Shown here piece after piece: positions 40,232 to 52,235 of a stretch of DNA of 64,000 nt. Origin of the DNA: Linnemannia hyalina (lineage: Eukaryota; Mortierellomycota; Mortierellomycetes; Mortierellales; Mortierellaceae); the NCBI GenBank assembly GCA_019671135.1, contig JAHRHY010000005.1:2652001-2716000 (forward strand). The letters are read 5' to 3'. Below the pieces are notes generated by a model. The model saw nothing but the letters and a program-made list of their open reading frames with translations, did no database searches and had not been told where the DNA came from. Made by a program: the position numbers and the translations under genes. Positions within the stretch are counted from its first letter, which is position 1. The number at the start of each line of letters is the position of its first letter.

Positions 40232-42333
40232 TCAGGTGCGTCCACTGGGCCAAAGTAGACATTCCAGCTGGATTATCTCCTTCTTCAGCGCATGCTTATC
40301 ATAGGTACGCCTTGATAACGAAAAGTCAATGAATCGGACTTGGAATCCACCATCACAGCGGCGAACAAGGATATTGTGGGGCCGAATGTCGTTATGGACG
40401 ATCCCATGCTGGTGAATCAGCGACAAATGGTCGACGATCTTCAAGCGCTCCTCATGGCTCAGCGTGTCTACCTCCATGGGAGATCCCACAATCTCCATCG
40501 CGATGACAAATATGCCTCCATCATATCCTGCAGTCTTGATATGGGGAATGCAGACACCTTGAAGGACTTTAAGTGCCTCGTACACGGCCACCTCCGTGAG
40601 CATCTCGTCTTCATACTCCGGATTTTTGTACAAATCGCATGTCTTCAACGCCACTTGTTCGTCCCCCCACATTGCGCGAAAAACACGTCCATTTCGACCC
40701 TCTCCAAGAACCTCTTGGATCTCAAATTCATGCAGGTATAGCTTCCCAACTGTCACGGTCAGTCCATTTGGAAGCTGTCGGACTATGCTCTGTCCTCGGA
40801 AGATCTGCTGAATCTTGCTCTTGCTCCTTGTAATGATACTGGAGTGCCGCTGACCTTGCTTTCCGGCATGCTGCTTTCGTCCCTGGTACCCACCGTCGTT
40901 CGAGGCACCGCCACCGCCATTGTCACCGTCGTCGTCATCATCAGGGTCTGGCGGGGGGGACGGTGGAGCAGGCGGAGTGGTATGATCTTGGCCGGCAAAC
41001 CCAATGAGATACATGTAGCACTGTAGCAATGTTGGGGTGATGTCGTCGTGATAAATCGTGGGCGATATCCATATTCTCCCCGCATCTCTCCTCATAAACC
41101 AGGTCTGGTGGTAGGTAGTGAGGACGCCATACCGCAGGTTGTTGTGAGAAAGATAGCCGAATATCTGGTGGACCTGGCGCCACGTGGGGTTTGCTGGTGT
41201 TTCATTCCTGGCGACAAGATCCATGTCTTCCCTGTACTTTGCTACGAGATCGTCACAGGCCAAGGCCCTATTCGTCTTGATCTCAATGAGTACTCGTGCA
41301 TCTCTTGGAGGTTGATAGTAAACGCGGTCCGGCCTTCCCACCACCTCGGCCTCGGGGTGCATTCCAATCCGACCAACGGACAGTAGACGGTTCAGGACTT
41401 CATAGACATTGGCATCCAAGGCGGAGCTGACAGACTCTTCATTCGAGAGGAGAAGGTGAGGATTAAAACGGACGTCATCAGGCCTGAATCTCCGACTGGC
41501 AGGATGATTAAGAGAAGTTGCCCGCGTTAGAAATTGCGTCCATTCTAAAGCTTCAGTTGGTGTTCGGCTAAATGTAGAGTGCGTAGTAGTCGTCGACTCT
41601 GACATGTACGGAGAGTACCGCAGGGCAGGCAGCATCCGTTTCAACACATCGGACATGCTAAGTACTGTGAAAGGAATAAATATGGCCAAATGTGAGAATG
41701 GTGAACGTTCATGTCTGTGTTTCGGTGGATGGTAGATGATAGTGAATATTTCGCGAGAGTCACAGCGATTGGATGGGCTGAAGGAACGAGCTGGTCCTGT
41801 TCGGGCTAGGCATGCATTGCAGAGCGCTCCTTGTATTAATGGGGCAGAAGTACTATTTGTCATTACTGTCCTGGTTATTGTAACGGGCTAAGAGCGGAGG
41901 TCTTACATGGTGCAGCTGCGCTAGTAGATGAGGTATCGGCTGAAAAAGACGGAAAGTTAAGGTTAGAATATTGTACACACACCACACAGGAGCTGGTAGG
42001 AGATCAATCAGTATACGTGAGTGCATTACCTTGAGGAGGTCGCTGGACGATGATGTAGGTGTTGTCGTCGGGACTCGCGGCAAACAGCGTGGAGAGGAGT
42101 GCTCTAGGGTTGTTCAGCTCCGTCTTGTCGTGAATGGTTCCGTCGTCATGAATGGAGACACGGCTGAGGGAGAGCTTGTTCGCATCAACATCGCGGAAAT
42201 CGTTGGGTTTCTTGCGTACGATTGCGTCTTTGAGGTCGTCGACGTCATGCGACGATGGGATGTCCCTGATCTTGAAGGCATCCTTCACAGGTTCGCCATC
42301 AACAAGACAGTACAGGGTCAGGTTGTCGGTCAT
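40232..42333 (-). CDS. Crinkler (CRN) effector with nuclease-like and kinase domains
   Basis: Three-exon model: 42030-42333, 41907-41939 and 40232-41664, 589 aa, every junction in frame with GT..AG ends. Exon 1 is the ubiquitin-like CRN header (MTDNLTLYCLVDGEP, DANKLSLSRVSI, ending IIVQRPPQG). Around residues 215-250 lies a PD-(D/E)XK-like pattern (GRPDRVYY...ARVLIEIKTN). After an Asp/Gly-rich linker (about 345-380) comes a kinase-like domain: GEGRNGRVF glycine loop, VALKTC lysine, HNDIRPHN catalytic loop (about 535) and IDFSLSR (about 560) in place of DFG. Expected to act inside a target cell, probably the nucleus; no classical signal peptide. The first exon shows no obvious secretion signal, typical of fungal CRNs. 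No lesion seen. Confidence 0.85.
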
Positions 42334-42462
42334 GGTTCTGCGAAGTATCAGTGGAAATGGGGTGAAGAAGGCTGGAAGGTGAAGGATATGGAAGTCGAGG
42401 GGTGAAAGAAAAAAAAAAGCGAAGGGATGAAAGAGGGTGTGGTGTTAAAAGAGAAGGCGTGG

Positions 42463-42740
42463 GGTTAAAAGGAAAAGTAAGAAGGGATGAAAAACTATGG
42501 CGATAGGTGTGGAAATAGCAATAAGGGCGGTGAGAAACAAACTGACAGTAAAGTCGAACAGAGGAAAAAGGTTGGGAAGAGACAAGATGAGGGAAGAGTG
42601 AGGAAAGGAATCGAGTGATGGTAAAGGCGGTGAAAGCGCGTGGTGGAAAGGTAAGGGCGTTGGAAGTGTGGGAATGGTGGCAAAGGCAACAAATGGTGAC
42701 TTCGGCTGACGTAAGAGAGCAGGGCGCGAGAATTACGTCA
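42463..42740 (-). promoter_or_regulatory. CRN-type 5' flank, copy 2
   Basis: Matches 32758-33059 with small indels. Here the sequence continues through gcgcgagaattacgtcaccg, whereas in copy 1 the TA of gagaatta is the pogo-1 insertion site. Confidence 0.6.
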
Positions 42741-42802
42741 CCGAAGTGAGTAAATGTCACTTGTTTTCCTTCGCTGCTTTCCTTGCTCTACGTTTTTTTT
42801 TT

Positions 42803-45800
42803 GGGTGAACAGATTTATGTGAAGGAGGGTTATGTGAAGAGAGGTGTGACTGTTTTTCTTTTATGTGAAGTAAACAAAAAACCTTCGTTTATGTGAAGGA
42901 AGAGTCTTTTTTTGTGGACGCGCGTGCAACGCACAAGCCATTGTCGCGTTTTTTTATCCATTGCTTGACATTATATCTCTACGCTTTCTCTGCCATTCTC
43001 AATACTTCTCTGGCCTCAGTCAAATCTCTGGGAAGGGCTTTGTCAAGGCCTTTTTCGAGGCAAGAATCATCCGTATGAAAGTGGTAAGTAGCGGTAAACT
43101 TCATCGACTCATTATCCATTGTTTTCCAAACAATGCGGTGTTCCCCTCGATCAATTTTAATTTTACATCCTCGGCAAGTGGGATAAAATCCGCTTGTGGC
43201 AACTGGGTGCAATGAGAACCCAAATGGGTACCAGGCACGGCGTGAGCGTTTCAACTTATGTTCAGATGCAGGCTCAGGACTGGGGTCGCGTCGTTGTAAG
43301 CGACTACGTGGAGACGGCGGCGGCAAAAGGGGGGGCGGAAGCGACAAAAGGGGGGACGGAAGCGATGGTGAGGAAAGAGACGGCAGTGGAAAAAGGGGAG
43401 GCGATAGCGATGGTGAGGAAGGAGGAGGTGATGGTGAAAAAGGTGTCGGCGATGGTGAAAAGGGACGCGGCATCGATGGACCGGGGTCGGAATATTTTTG
43501 TGGGGGAGATCGAGAAGGAGGAGCAGACTGCTTCACATACCACATCTCCGTAATAAAGAAGTTGTCCATCTTCTTAGGAATCTGAAACGGACGGATGAAT
43601 TCAATCTTTGGTGTTTTCATTCCATCGTAAAACAGATATGAGTTTTGGAGAATGATGATTGATCGGAAATGGTTGACGCTCTTGTAGATGAGGACGCCAA
43701 GATGGTATTCTTGAGAGGAGACTTGAAGGGAGGAAACTGGGAAGGGACAGCTTGGATCGTTGTAGCCATTGGGATTGGCTATGATCAAAATACTCGGAAG
43801 AGTAAGAACTTCAACGGATACAAATGTCCGCATCCCGCGGCAACAGATCCATGGCTCCTGTATGTTCTTGTCCTCGACGGCGCCTCTCCATAGTCGCTTC
43901 CAAAAGCCCTCATCGAGATCGATTGTAACCGAAGCATCCATTTCGACGTCACATGGCTCCGATGTAAAGTCTAGATCCTCGGATTTCTCCAAGCTTGAAC
44001 GCATGATGGCGGCATGGACTACTGCTTGAGTCACTTGGCCACGCGTGCTGGTGTTAACTTGGGCGAGCCTCTTCCTCTTGACACGGACGGGATTTGGGCA
44101 GGTTGGAGAATGGCATTGCGAGGTCTCCCTCTTGACGAGCCTGAACAACCCTGGTAGCTTGTCATGGAACACACGTTGTGTTGAGGTGAACAAACTGTAT
44201 ACGTCGCCATTCTTTGGGAACCTTGACATGTCCAGAACCTCCTTGCACCACAACGAACGAGCCTCATCATACGCCTCTTGTTGGATATACACCATCACTC
44301 TCTGAAGGACTATTCCAACATCACTGGCAAGCAATTCGTCCGGCAAAGCAGCGTCTCCATAGCGAGATATCATGTACCACGACATCAAAGTCGTATCCAG
44401 GGGACAGGTATTGACGGCTCGAAAGAAGGACCTTTGGACGCCCCAAGGGATTCCAAAGGTCTTACAGTCTATATTGAGTCTCGGTTTTGTATTTGGCATG
44501 CCACGCGGACGCCCTACGCGACGGGAGCGTTTGGCTGGGGGGCAGTCCTTGAACAGAGGAAGAGGCGGCAACGTTGGCGATGGAGGAGGCGGCACCAGCT
44601 GAGACAGGGGAGATGGAGATTGAAATGGCTGGGACAGGGGGGGTGATGATGGCTGGGACAGGGGTGGTGATGATGGCTGGGACAGGGGTGGTGATGATGG
44701 CTGGGACAGGGGTGGTGGTGATGGCTGGGACAGGGGTGGTGGCGATGGCTGGGACAATGCTGGCTGAAGAAGCTGGCCGATAGAATCGGGTTCTTTGGAA
44801 AATAACTCTCGGTAAGTCTTGAGGTCTGGAGCATCAGGCGTTGGAGCGCGACCATCGTTGAGATAGTTGCTCGATTTCTTGTTGAGGTAGCTTGGTGTCT
44901 TGGGGGTCCGGTAGACGGTTTTTTGACCCCGTTTCTTAAGCTCGTCGCGTTTCTGATACCGACACAGCAGCGAGACTATTCCTTGGATGGACTCGTAAAT
45001 GTTACCGACGGGGATTAATTTCTTGAACTCAGCCCCAATGCTCTCCTGAGAGTTGGTATCGCGCGCAAGACGAGAGCAGTCGGTCGTGCTCAGGGCGGGA
45101 AAGATCAAAGGCCCTCGTTGATCATTAAGGTACCAGTTGAGCCAATTCTTGACCTTGGGAAAATACTCCAGGAGGTTCTCCAGGGTAGTCATAAAAGAGT
45201 TTTGATCTTGGGGCTCCAACAGCTTGAGGGTGAGATCCTTGAACCGATCCTTCTTGACTGGTGGAACAAATGAATGACTCTTGACGGCGCGGTTCACTGA
45301 GCGCTTGTAATGTACCTCGCAGAATCGATAGATCCCTGAAAGGGATGGGGATTGACCGTCTGGAAAAGTACAATGCTCACGAAGAGCAAGCTCGAAACCG
45401 CTTCGTTCTGCGTCGGAGAAGTCGCAGGTTATGCCAGGAAACTCTTCAACGAACTGGGAAAACGGAATGTGGCGCTTGGATATAGAGAGAAAGACGGCAA
45501 GGAAATGGTGCTTGTAGTGGTACTTGGACATACCAAAAAGGATGGTGACCACCAATGGTATGGCTCTTTCCAAGGCAGCACAGTAGCCGGAGGTGAAAGA
45601 AACATAGATGTCGGCACCGTACTGTGGATCCTTGATCATTCCATGCACCGAATCGCTTTGTAGACAGCTTTGACGCTCAGCAAGAGTCTCTCGCATGAAT
45701 CGAGTCTGCAAAGTGATGTGACCATCCTTAGCCCTGAAGGAAGATGAGCCAAAAAAACTCAATCCCAAGTGTCTTTTCAAGCCCCAAGAAACTCGCCATG

Positions 45801-47635
45801 GTTGCGGTCGTCTTTGTCTTGCCTAGGAGTATATGTCGTTCTCTGGCAATCCTGCCAACGTGGTGATAGGCCTCGTGTAGATCCCCTGCCGGTCCCTGCA
45901 GTCCATTTCCGATCGTTAACTTGCCCGGGGTTCGCTCTGGCGCTGCGACGACCCGCTGGTCAAAGGCTCGCTTGGAAATAACGTCAGCACGCAATGGTGG
46001 CGGTTTCTCATGGTTGTGAATGCCAACGTGATGAACCTCTGCCTTCAAACGTCCGTGGTAGAAAAGGGAGACCATGGAGGCGGTGCAGCGATGCCATACT
46101 AGCTCGCACTTGTGAGTAAAACACTTGCTCTTCGGCGGCAAAGGGACGGTGTTTGAGTTCTTCTTGCCATTTTGAGGAATGCGAGGACGATCCGAGTAAG
46201 CACAGTGAGGACACCGATAGACCCAAAGCAGAGCCTCCGAGCAATCTTAACTTCCTCAAGCAAGCCCTCCTTTACGAGTTTGTGCGTCCGAATATCGTTT
46301 TTGAGCATAACTTTGAACGTCTCGTTATTCGGCTTCATAACACCATCAATCGATTCGACCGCGACCTCGCCATCCATCTCCACGGCTCCACTCCAAGACT
46401 GAAGAGTCAAACAAGCCCATCCTGTAGAAATTGCCCGACGCATTTCATCACTGGGAAGCACGTCAATTGTCTCCACGACATCACCGTTTGGGTACTCATA
46501 GCATGACTGATGGTCATAAACAGGGGTGAAATGGACCGTTGTTGGAGATTCTGATACATCGCTTGGACTACAATCAAGACTTGTGTGCTCTGGATCAGAC
46601 GAGCCGCCACTCGAACCATCCATCTCAGGGGCGATAAAACCATTAGAGCAGGAGCGATTCTATTAAATAAAAGCGTAGAAACGCATATATTAAACCTTTG
46701 TTATATTCAGCTGACGTCCTGCAATTACAATGAGGTTATGAACATCGTTAGTGCAATTTGTACCTTGGACAAAGTTTTCTTCTCTTCGTCCGAATCGGTC
46801 ATGCAATCGTCCGTGTCGCCGAAGGTCTGGGACTTCATGAAGGGTGGGGATCGTTCCAATGGAAGCGGTTCAGTATCAGTCTCAATAATACCCCAATCAG
46901 GTAAGGCTAAGGTTTGCTCCAAATGCATTGGGTGGCAAGAGGCCATAGGTGACGACAGGGGGCTGGTCGTATACTACGGCGAGAAGAGTTATGGATCGGT
47001 GTTAGCTAGAACATACATGCTAACAAGCAACTTGAAGGAGTAGCTAGACCACGCAGACATGTCACTCACCTCAGGCGGTGATAGGTCCTTCTTTTTAGAA
47101 GGCGTATGGTTAGTTGCTTCCTCAGCTCTCGCAGGGGGATAGAGCTTGTAATGTAGGCAGCAACGGTTACCGTGTTTTGAATGAAAATGAACATGAGTAT
47201 CATGTTTAGCAGTTGATTCTATACGTCTTCACAGCGCAAAGCGACTCAATATAGATATAACTAAAAAAACCCAATACCTCTTTCCTCTGAGCTGCCAGTT
47301 TCTCCTCAACGCGAGCCGCCAATTCCTCAACGCGAGCCTCCATTTCCTCCTCAACGCGAGCTGCCAATTTCTCCTCAACGCGCTTGTTGACAGTCATCTC
47401 CATAGCTCTTAGAAACGTCATCAATACATCGCTGAGAGCATTGACATGGTTCTGTTGTTCCATTGTGTGTGCTTGGCCCAAGGTCGAACGGAAGGAGCAC
47501 AGAAAGAGATAGATAGGAGAAGGAAGCAAAAGACTCTTCCTTCACATAAACGAAGGTTTTTTGTTTACTTCACATAAAAGAAAAACAGTCACACCTCTCT
47601 TCACATAACCTTCCTTCACATAAATCTGTTCACCC
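42803..47635. mobile_element. MULE (Mutator-like) transposon, 4.83 kb
   Basis: Terminal inverted repeats of about 110 bp start GGGTGAACAGATTTATGTGAAGG and consist of spaced TATGTGAAG motifs; the right copy reads inverted to CTGTTCACCC at 47635. Flanks are a G followed by T runs (10 T left, 8 T right), compatible with a 9 bp GTTTTTTTT duplication blurred by slippage; 9 bp duplications are typical of MULEs. One long minus-strand transposase gene fills the interior. Confidence 0.8.
42979..47463 (-). pseudogene. MULE-type transposase, multi-exon, frameshifted
   Basis: Probable exon 1 starts at ATG 47463 (coiled-coil VEEKLAARVEEEMEARVEE). Exons near 47070-47130, 46772-46960 and 46670 downward lead to the main body. 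A zinc-binding region YRCPHC...CFTHKCELVWHRC...HNHEKPP (about 46220-46030) resembles FLYWCH/WRKY-GCM1 domains. The MULE core shows CDFSDAERSGFELALREHC and IYRFCEVHYKRSVNRA, followed by Pro-rich PSPPPLSQ repeats, a segment NTCPLDTTLMSWYMISRYG, a second Pro/Ser repeat and a C-terminal PARP-like Cys/His motif (CRGCKIKIDRGEHRIVW ... YHFHTDDSC). Frame breaks occur at about 46235-46245 and at a T run near 45755, so the enzyme is probably dead. Confidence 0.72.
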
Positions 47636-48182
47636 GTTTTTTTTCTGTGGGATCCGTGGGCTCCATGGCTGCGGGACTGCAGGACCCACTCAAGGCTAAC
47701 TTTCCAAGGCGCACCGTCTGGTTGTTCTGGGTGTGCCTGGACCTCGCCTGGGTCCGGCTTTCCAAACGCACCGCCTGGTTGTTCCGGGTGCGTCAGCTTG
47801 TCATCTGATTAATTCTTGGCAAGTCAGCCATCAGTGCATGCCGCCTGGTTGTTCCGGGCATGCATAAGGTAGTGCACAGGGTGTTGCTTGACCATGTCTC
47901 TTCCACCCCTTGGTGGGGAGTAGGAGAGCCACCCTGGACTGCAGTATCTCTTTGGGCGAGGAGACTACTGTGGACCCTTTTTGCCGACCCGTCCATTTTC
48001 CCCTTGCCATTCCCTCCCTCCGGCCATATCTACACCAACTTAGAGTACCGTTTAACAAAAGAGGCGTTTTGAAGACCACGAGTATATGCAAAGCGTAGTT
48101 GTAACTAACTACCATGATACTTCTGACATTGCCAAGGGCGCTAGGAAAACATGAGCGAGCTGTTACTTTGTCTATAGCTCAT
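47636..48182. other. Gene-free interval with constant-loop hairpins
   Basis: Apart from the three hairpins at 47708-47866, I see no repeats or coding potential. Confidence 0.5.
47708..47866 (+). repeat. Three hairpins with constant loop and different stems
   Basis: The loop CTGGTTGTTC is conserved while the stems change on both sides: GGCGCACC with GGTGTGCC (about 47708-47736), ACGCACC with GGTGCGT (about 47766-47793), and TGCATGCC with GGCATGCA (about 47835-47864). The first two are part of a ~57 bp repeat beginning ctttccaa. Paired changes mean the fold, not just the sequence, has been kept. Orientation and function are unknown. Confidence 0.7.
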
Positions 48183-48800
48183 TAAGGCCGAGAATGCCAA
48201 CGACTTCCGCGACGTCGATGCAAAAGATTCACCCTCTGGGGAGTTTCGATTCACTGATGGATGACGATGACGACGAGATTTCCATCGTGCTCAACACCGT
48301 CAGTGAGAAGAAAAAACCTTTCTGATGTGTTCAGGGAGGATGCTCCAAGAAAGACAGTGACCACCAGGTAATTCATCAATGCTCTAGACTTCTTTTTTAA
48401 TTCGCTCCTCCTCCACTCTGTTGCCCATCTCTGTCCATGTTCCTGATTATCTTTCCCCCGATTCTCGCCCGGGTACTCTATTTTCTGGTACGTAACAAGC
48501 TATGTTATTTATGTTATTTAATGACCTTCCCTGATATTCGTCATATTCTAATGCATCCTTTTCGTTGAAACAGGTATTCTCAGAACCGATGTCAAAAAAA
48601 ATTACAGACAAGTTCTTTCAATCCGGATCGCCACTTGCCATCTTCCTCGACTCATTCGTGAGGGTCCAAGGATCGCTACCTGTCACTGCAGGACCTATTC
48701 ATGGTCTACTCAGAGCTTCGGACATTTGGAAAACCAGTGGAAGCATGGCCCAGCCAGCCTACTCTTCTGACCTACCGAAATCAACCCACGCAAGCTATGA
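48183..48800 (+). pseudogene. CRN pseudogene fragment 1
   Basis: 48183-48372 decodes, with frameshifts, to part of the ubiquitin-like CRN header (NANDFRDVDAK, then the HxHQ-like end). 48565-48800 decodes KKITDKFFQSGSPLAIFLDS and LPVTAGPIHGL, a segment that often follows the header in CRNs of this kind. Start, several splice signals and the effector domain are lost. Confidence 0.7.
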
Positions 48801-49630
48801 CGTCGTTATAATGCGTTCTTTCTTTCTCGCCCTCTCCTTTTCGCCACCTTCAACGCCTCTTAATCACCTTGCCATCATTCGATTCCTTTTTCTATCACTC
48901 CTCCCACATCTCTTTGCTGTGCCACCCTCCCCACTCTTTATGTGTTGTCTTTCCCCCCTTTTTGCACTCTCTCTTCCACTTTGCTTTCCGTTTGTTTCTC
49001 ACTACCCATCGTTCCAGCGAACAAGCACAAACCGACTGTCCTGAATGAGGTTGAGTCACCAACAGAACTTGACCCAACAGACGATGTTTCCGATGTCTTT
49101 CCAAAGACACCACCCAAGAAAACGATCCACGTTATCATCCGGCGCCCTCCTTCAAGTAATGCACACACGCGTGCTTTTTCATTCACACCTTGCACATGTG
49201 CACATACTGTGTCCATTGTGCATGCACTAATTTATCCTCTCATCCAATCGCACTGATATAGTCCATGCGCCTGTTCCTGTTCCACTCCATGCTCGCAGCT
49301 CCACCCCTCTCTTAGACGACTCTCGCCCCGGCACGCTGCTATCTGGTATGGACCCACTTATGTCTTTTTGTACTTTATCGTTGTTATTCTTTCGAGTGTT
49401 AAATGTTCTTACATCGCCCTTTTATCCCGTGCAAATAGGCGACCTCCATAGCGACATCAAAAAGATCACGGACAAGTTCTTTGCACCAGGGTCAGACGTG
49501 GCCAAATTTCTCGACGCGTTCATGGGAGGCCAAGGAGCACTGCCCACGGCGACTGGGCCCATTCTAGGTTTATCAAGTGCTCGGCGTCGCGGATTCGGCC
49601 ATCCACCAGAGACTTTGTCCTTTATTTAGA
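48801..49630 (+). pseudogene. CRN pseudogene fragment 2 (flank fused to header tail)
   Basis: 48801-49015 is a diverged copy of the CRN 5' flank (cattcgattcctttt, gtttgtttctcac). It runs directly into the last ~45 codons of a CRN header at 49018-49159 (ANKHKPTVLNEVES...TIHVIIRRPP), with the ATG and first half deleted. Exon-like pieces follow at 49262-49345 (VPLHARSSTPLLDDSRPG) and 49440-49630 (DIKKITDKFFAPGSDVAKFL), separated by intact introns. Confidence 0.72.
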
Positions 49631-50246
49631 CGCGAAGGTGGATCCTGTTCCAGCTGGTATGGGTAGGTTACAAGGAGTTGCCTGAAACGACAGATCATGT
49701 CGGCCATCGACTATGACACTGATCTTTACTTCGCTCGTTGGAATATGCTGAAAATCCAACCATTTCCTCGCCCTACGCCTCTACTCCAATCCCAGGGTAT
49801 CTTGTGTACGGGAATTCTGACCAGAGCTCTTTCTTTCCGTTGATGGCCTAATCATGAGTACCTTCCGTTGACCCAAGATGGTTGCAGGAGCCAAGGACCT
49901 TTGGATATCGATGGAGCTGCGACCTGTACTTCTTAACAGGATGTACATGGAGAGACGAAACTCATCCCCCGAATCCCATCCAAAAATCATATTAGAGCCA
50001 TCCTCAGTCTCAACATGTATGTTCGTTTAACTCAGTTTAGGAGATCCTAACTGACTGTTGCCTGCATGTTTTGGCTGCAATGCATGACATAGCTACGTAT
50101 GTATCAGTTAGAGATACTACAAGAAAGGTCAGGAGCTAGTCAGCAAGCCCTTTTCCATGTTGCAGTGTTCTCTGTTAAAGCTAAATTTCGGTTTCACTTT
50201 GCTTGACCAATAAATCAATCGTCCACCGAACTATCAACTTTTCTTC
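49631..50246. other. Gene-free interval
   Basis: No recognisable gene. A partly open frame (about 49860-50010, plus strand) may be a further remnant of CRN fragment 2, but nothing diagnostic is seen. Confidence 0.4.
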
Positions 50247-50733
50247 TTGCCTTTTCACCAACCTTGCCCCCGCTGCTTTTCCTCTTCATTATTGAACATG
50301 AACAACAACGGCCGCGTCCAATGCAAGGACCCACACTGCATCAACACATACAGCACAAGGTGTGACATGCAACGACACTATCTAGCAAACACACTGAAAC
50401 GAGATTCCCCTGCCGTTTTCCTGGTTGCGAAACACACTTCAGCATGGACAACAACCGCGTCAAACATGAGCGAAAGCATCAGCTGTGCCACTGCCACGGT
50501 ACAAGGAACAATCCTTGTAACCAGATCATCCAAGGAACACCAAACTGGATAGTTCACCAGAAAATCCACCAACCACATCCTTGCCCGGATCCAGATTGCG
50601 ACAAAGGTTATACCATGCGGAAGTCACTCCTTAAACACCTGAGGGATACCCACACAAGCAACAACCAGCCTCGGTCCAGCTTTGAACTTCCATCGACGTC
50701 GATCCCAACTGTCCCATCACCTGAGCCCATCTA
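50247..50733 (+). pseudogene. C2H2 zinc-finger gene, truncated and frameshifted
   Basis: Three finger-like units can be read: CKDPHCINTYSTRCDMQRHY, then (after a one-base frame change at about 50390-50410) CRFPGCETHFSMDNNRVKHE, and CPDPDCDKGYTMRKSLLKHL. All follow C-x4-C...H-x3-4-H. Such proteins bind DNA as transcription factors. The 3' end is replaced by Helitron B at 50734. Confidence 0.65.
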
Positions 50734-51084
50734 TCTACTAATACAAAGCGACTGCACCGATCACCTGATATACGTAAATCATGTGATGATCTTTCTTTCT
50801 CTTTTTCAATGTGTGTGTGTGGTGTGTGTTTGGTGTATGTGTGCAAGTGTGCGTTTTTTTAGTTTAAAGTTAATTAAATTAAAAATGAGAGATGGATGAG
50901 GGTTGCAATCAGAGCCATACCGGTAAGCAGATCTGCCGGTAAGCATGTTAAAATGCGACTGCGGAATGAGAGCCATGCCGGTAAGAAGATTTGCCGGTAA
51001 GCAGTAAGCATGTTAAAATACGAAAATGGATAATGGAGAGAGTAGAGCCGATGGCTTTTCTTTCTCTTTCACGGGCAAGCATAT

Positions 51085-51198
51085 TTTCTTTCCTTTCCTT
51101 TCCTTTCCTTTCCTTTCCTTTCCTTTCCTTTCCTTTCCTTTCCTTTCCTTTCCTTTCCTTTCCTTTTCTTCCTCTTTTTTTTTTTTTTTTTTTTTTTA
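51085..51198 (+). repeat. (TTTCC)n microsatellite plus poly-T in Helitron B
   Basis: About sixteen tttcc units followed by about 20 T. Helitron C has only two units here, so the tract has expanded in the A/B lineage. Confidence 0.88.
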
Positions 51199-51916
51199 TC
51201 TGTCAGTAGCCAGTATGACTTCCACTCGCTCTCACCGTGTCACTCTTACCACCACTTCCGCGCCCGATGTCGTTCCTTCTACGACCTTTACAGGATACAG
51301 ACGTACCAAGGCGACCAACTCAACAAGGTCGATCTACTGCTACCGCGCCCTCTACTTCCTCCACTCTGCACTCCCTTTCCACCAAATGTACCACCACTAT
51401 CACCACCAAACTCAATGCCATCACCCCTTACTCTTCCTCCTCATTTCTCCTCTTCTTCTTCCTCCTCTTCTTTATTTCCCGCTTTTCTCTCTTTTCCCTC
51501 CTCTTTCTCCTCCATCGGTAGGTGTGCCAAGTATCGTGGACGTGGAAACGGCCACCAAAGGTTGACAAGTTGTTACTGTCCCTACTATAAATGAAAACAA
51601 TCGGTAATTTTAGGGCAAACAGACCACAATTGCTCGGATTGCCGCCTCTTTGCAGCACAACTCCTAATTTATAATGGCGACAACTGCGAAACAAGCTTTG
51701 ATACTATTTCAGACGAGGATGCTTACGCCGCAATTGCTGACGTGGTTCAATAGTTTGAGACTACAAGTTAGACAACGGTTCAGTGGGAGGGTGAAGGGGG
51801 TGAAGATGGGCCATCGATCAGGCGGCGGAGGCATTGGTACCGGGAGAATGCTTCCAGCCTAAGGCCTACCATTCCGGCCCATTTAGGTAACATAAGCGAC
51901 AACGACGACCTGCTGA

Positions 51917-52235
51917 TGGATTTTTTTGTTTAAATTGAACCTTCCCATAGGAAGGCTCAGTAAGGAGAGAACAGCCCCAGTGGTGCAACAAGCCACCAGG
52001 GTTTTTTTATTTCTAAAGACGGTACTTGAGAAAGAAATGTGTAGGGGGCAGCGGCAAGACTCTGAATTTGAGGGAAGACTTTGTGCTGTAGAAGAGGGGG
52101 GAGCCCTCAACTCTTTGAGTGTAAGATGAGGAGATCATGCGCCAAGCCAAACGCTCTCCTAGGACTCGAACCCAGGACCTCAAAATTGCGTGGAGGACGC
52201 TTTACTACTACGCCAAACGGGATCCCAAGCCCTCG
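51917..52235 (-). mobile_element. tRNA-derived SINE inside Helitron B
   Basis: 319 bp copy at the same position as in Helitron A, flanked by CCTGCTGA (51909-51916 and 52236-52243). Helitron C keeps the uninterrupted target gacgacctgctgaaggag at about 55000-55017. Being shared by A and B, the SINE jumped once into their common ancestor and was then carried along. Confidence 0.82.
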
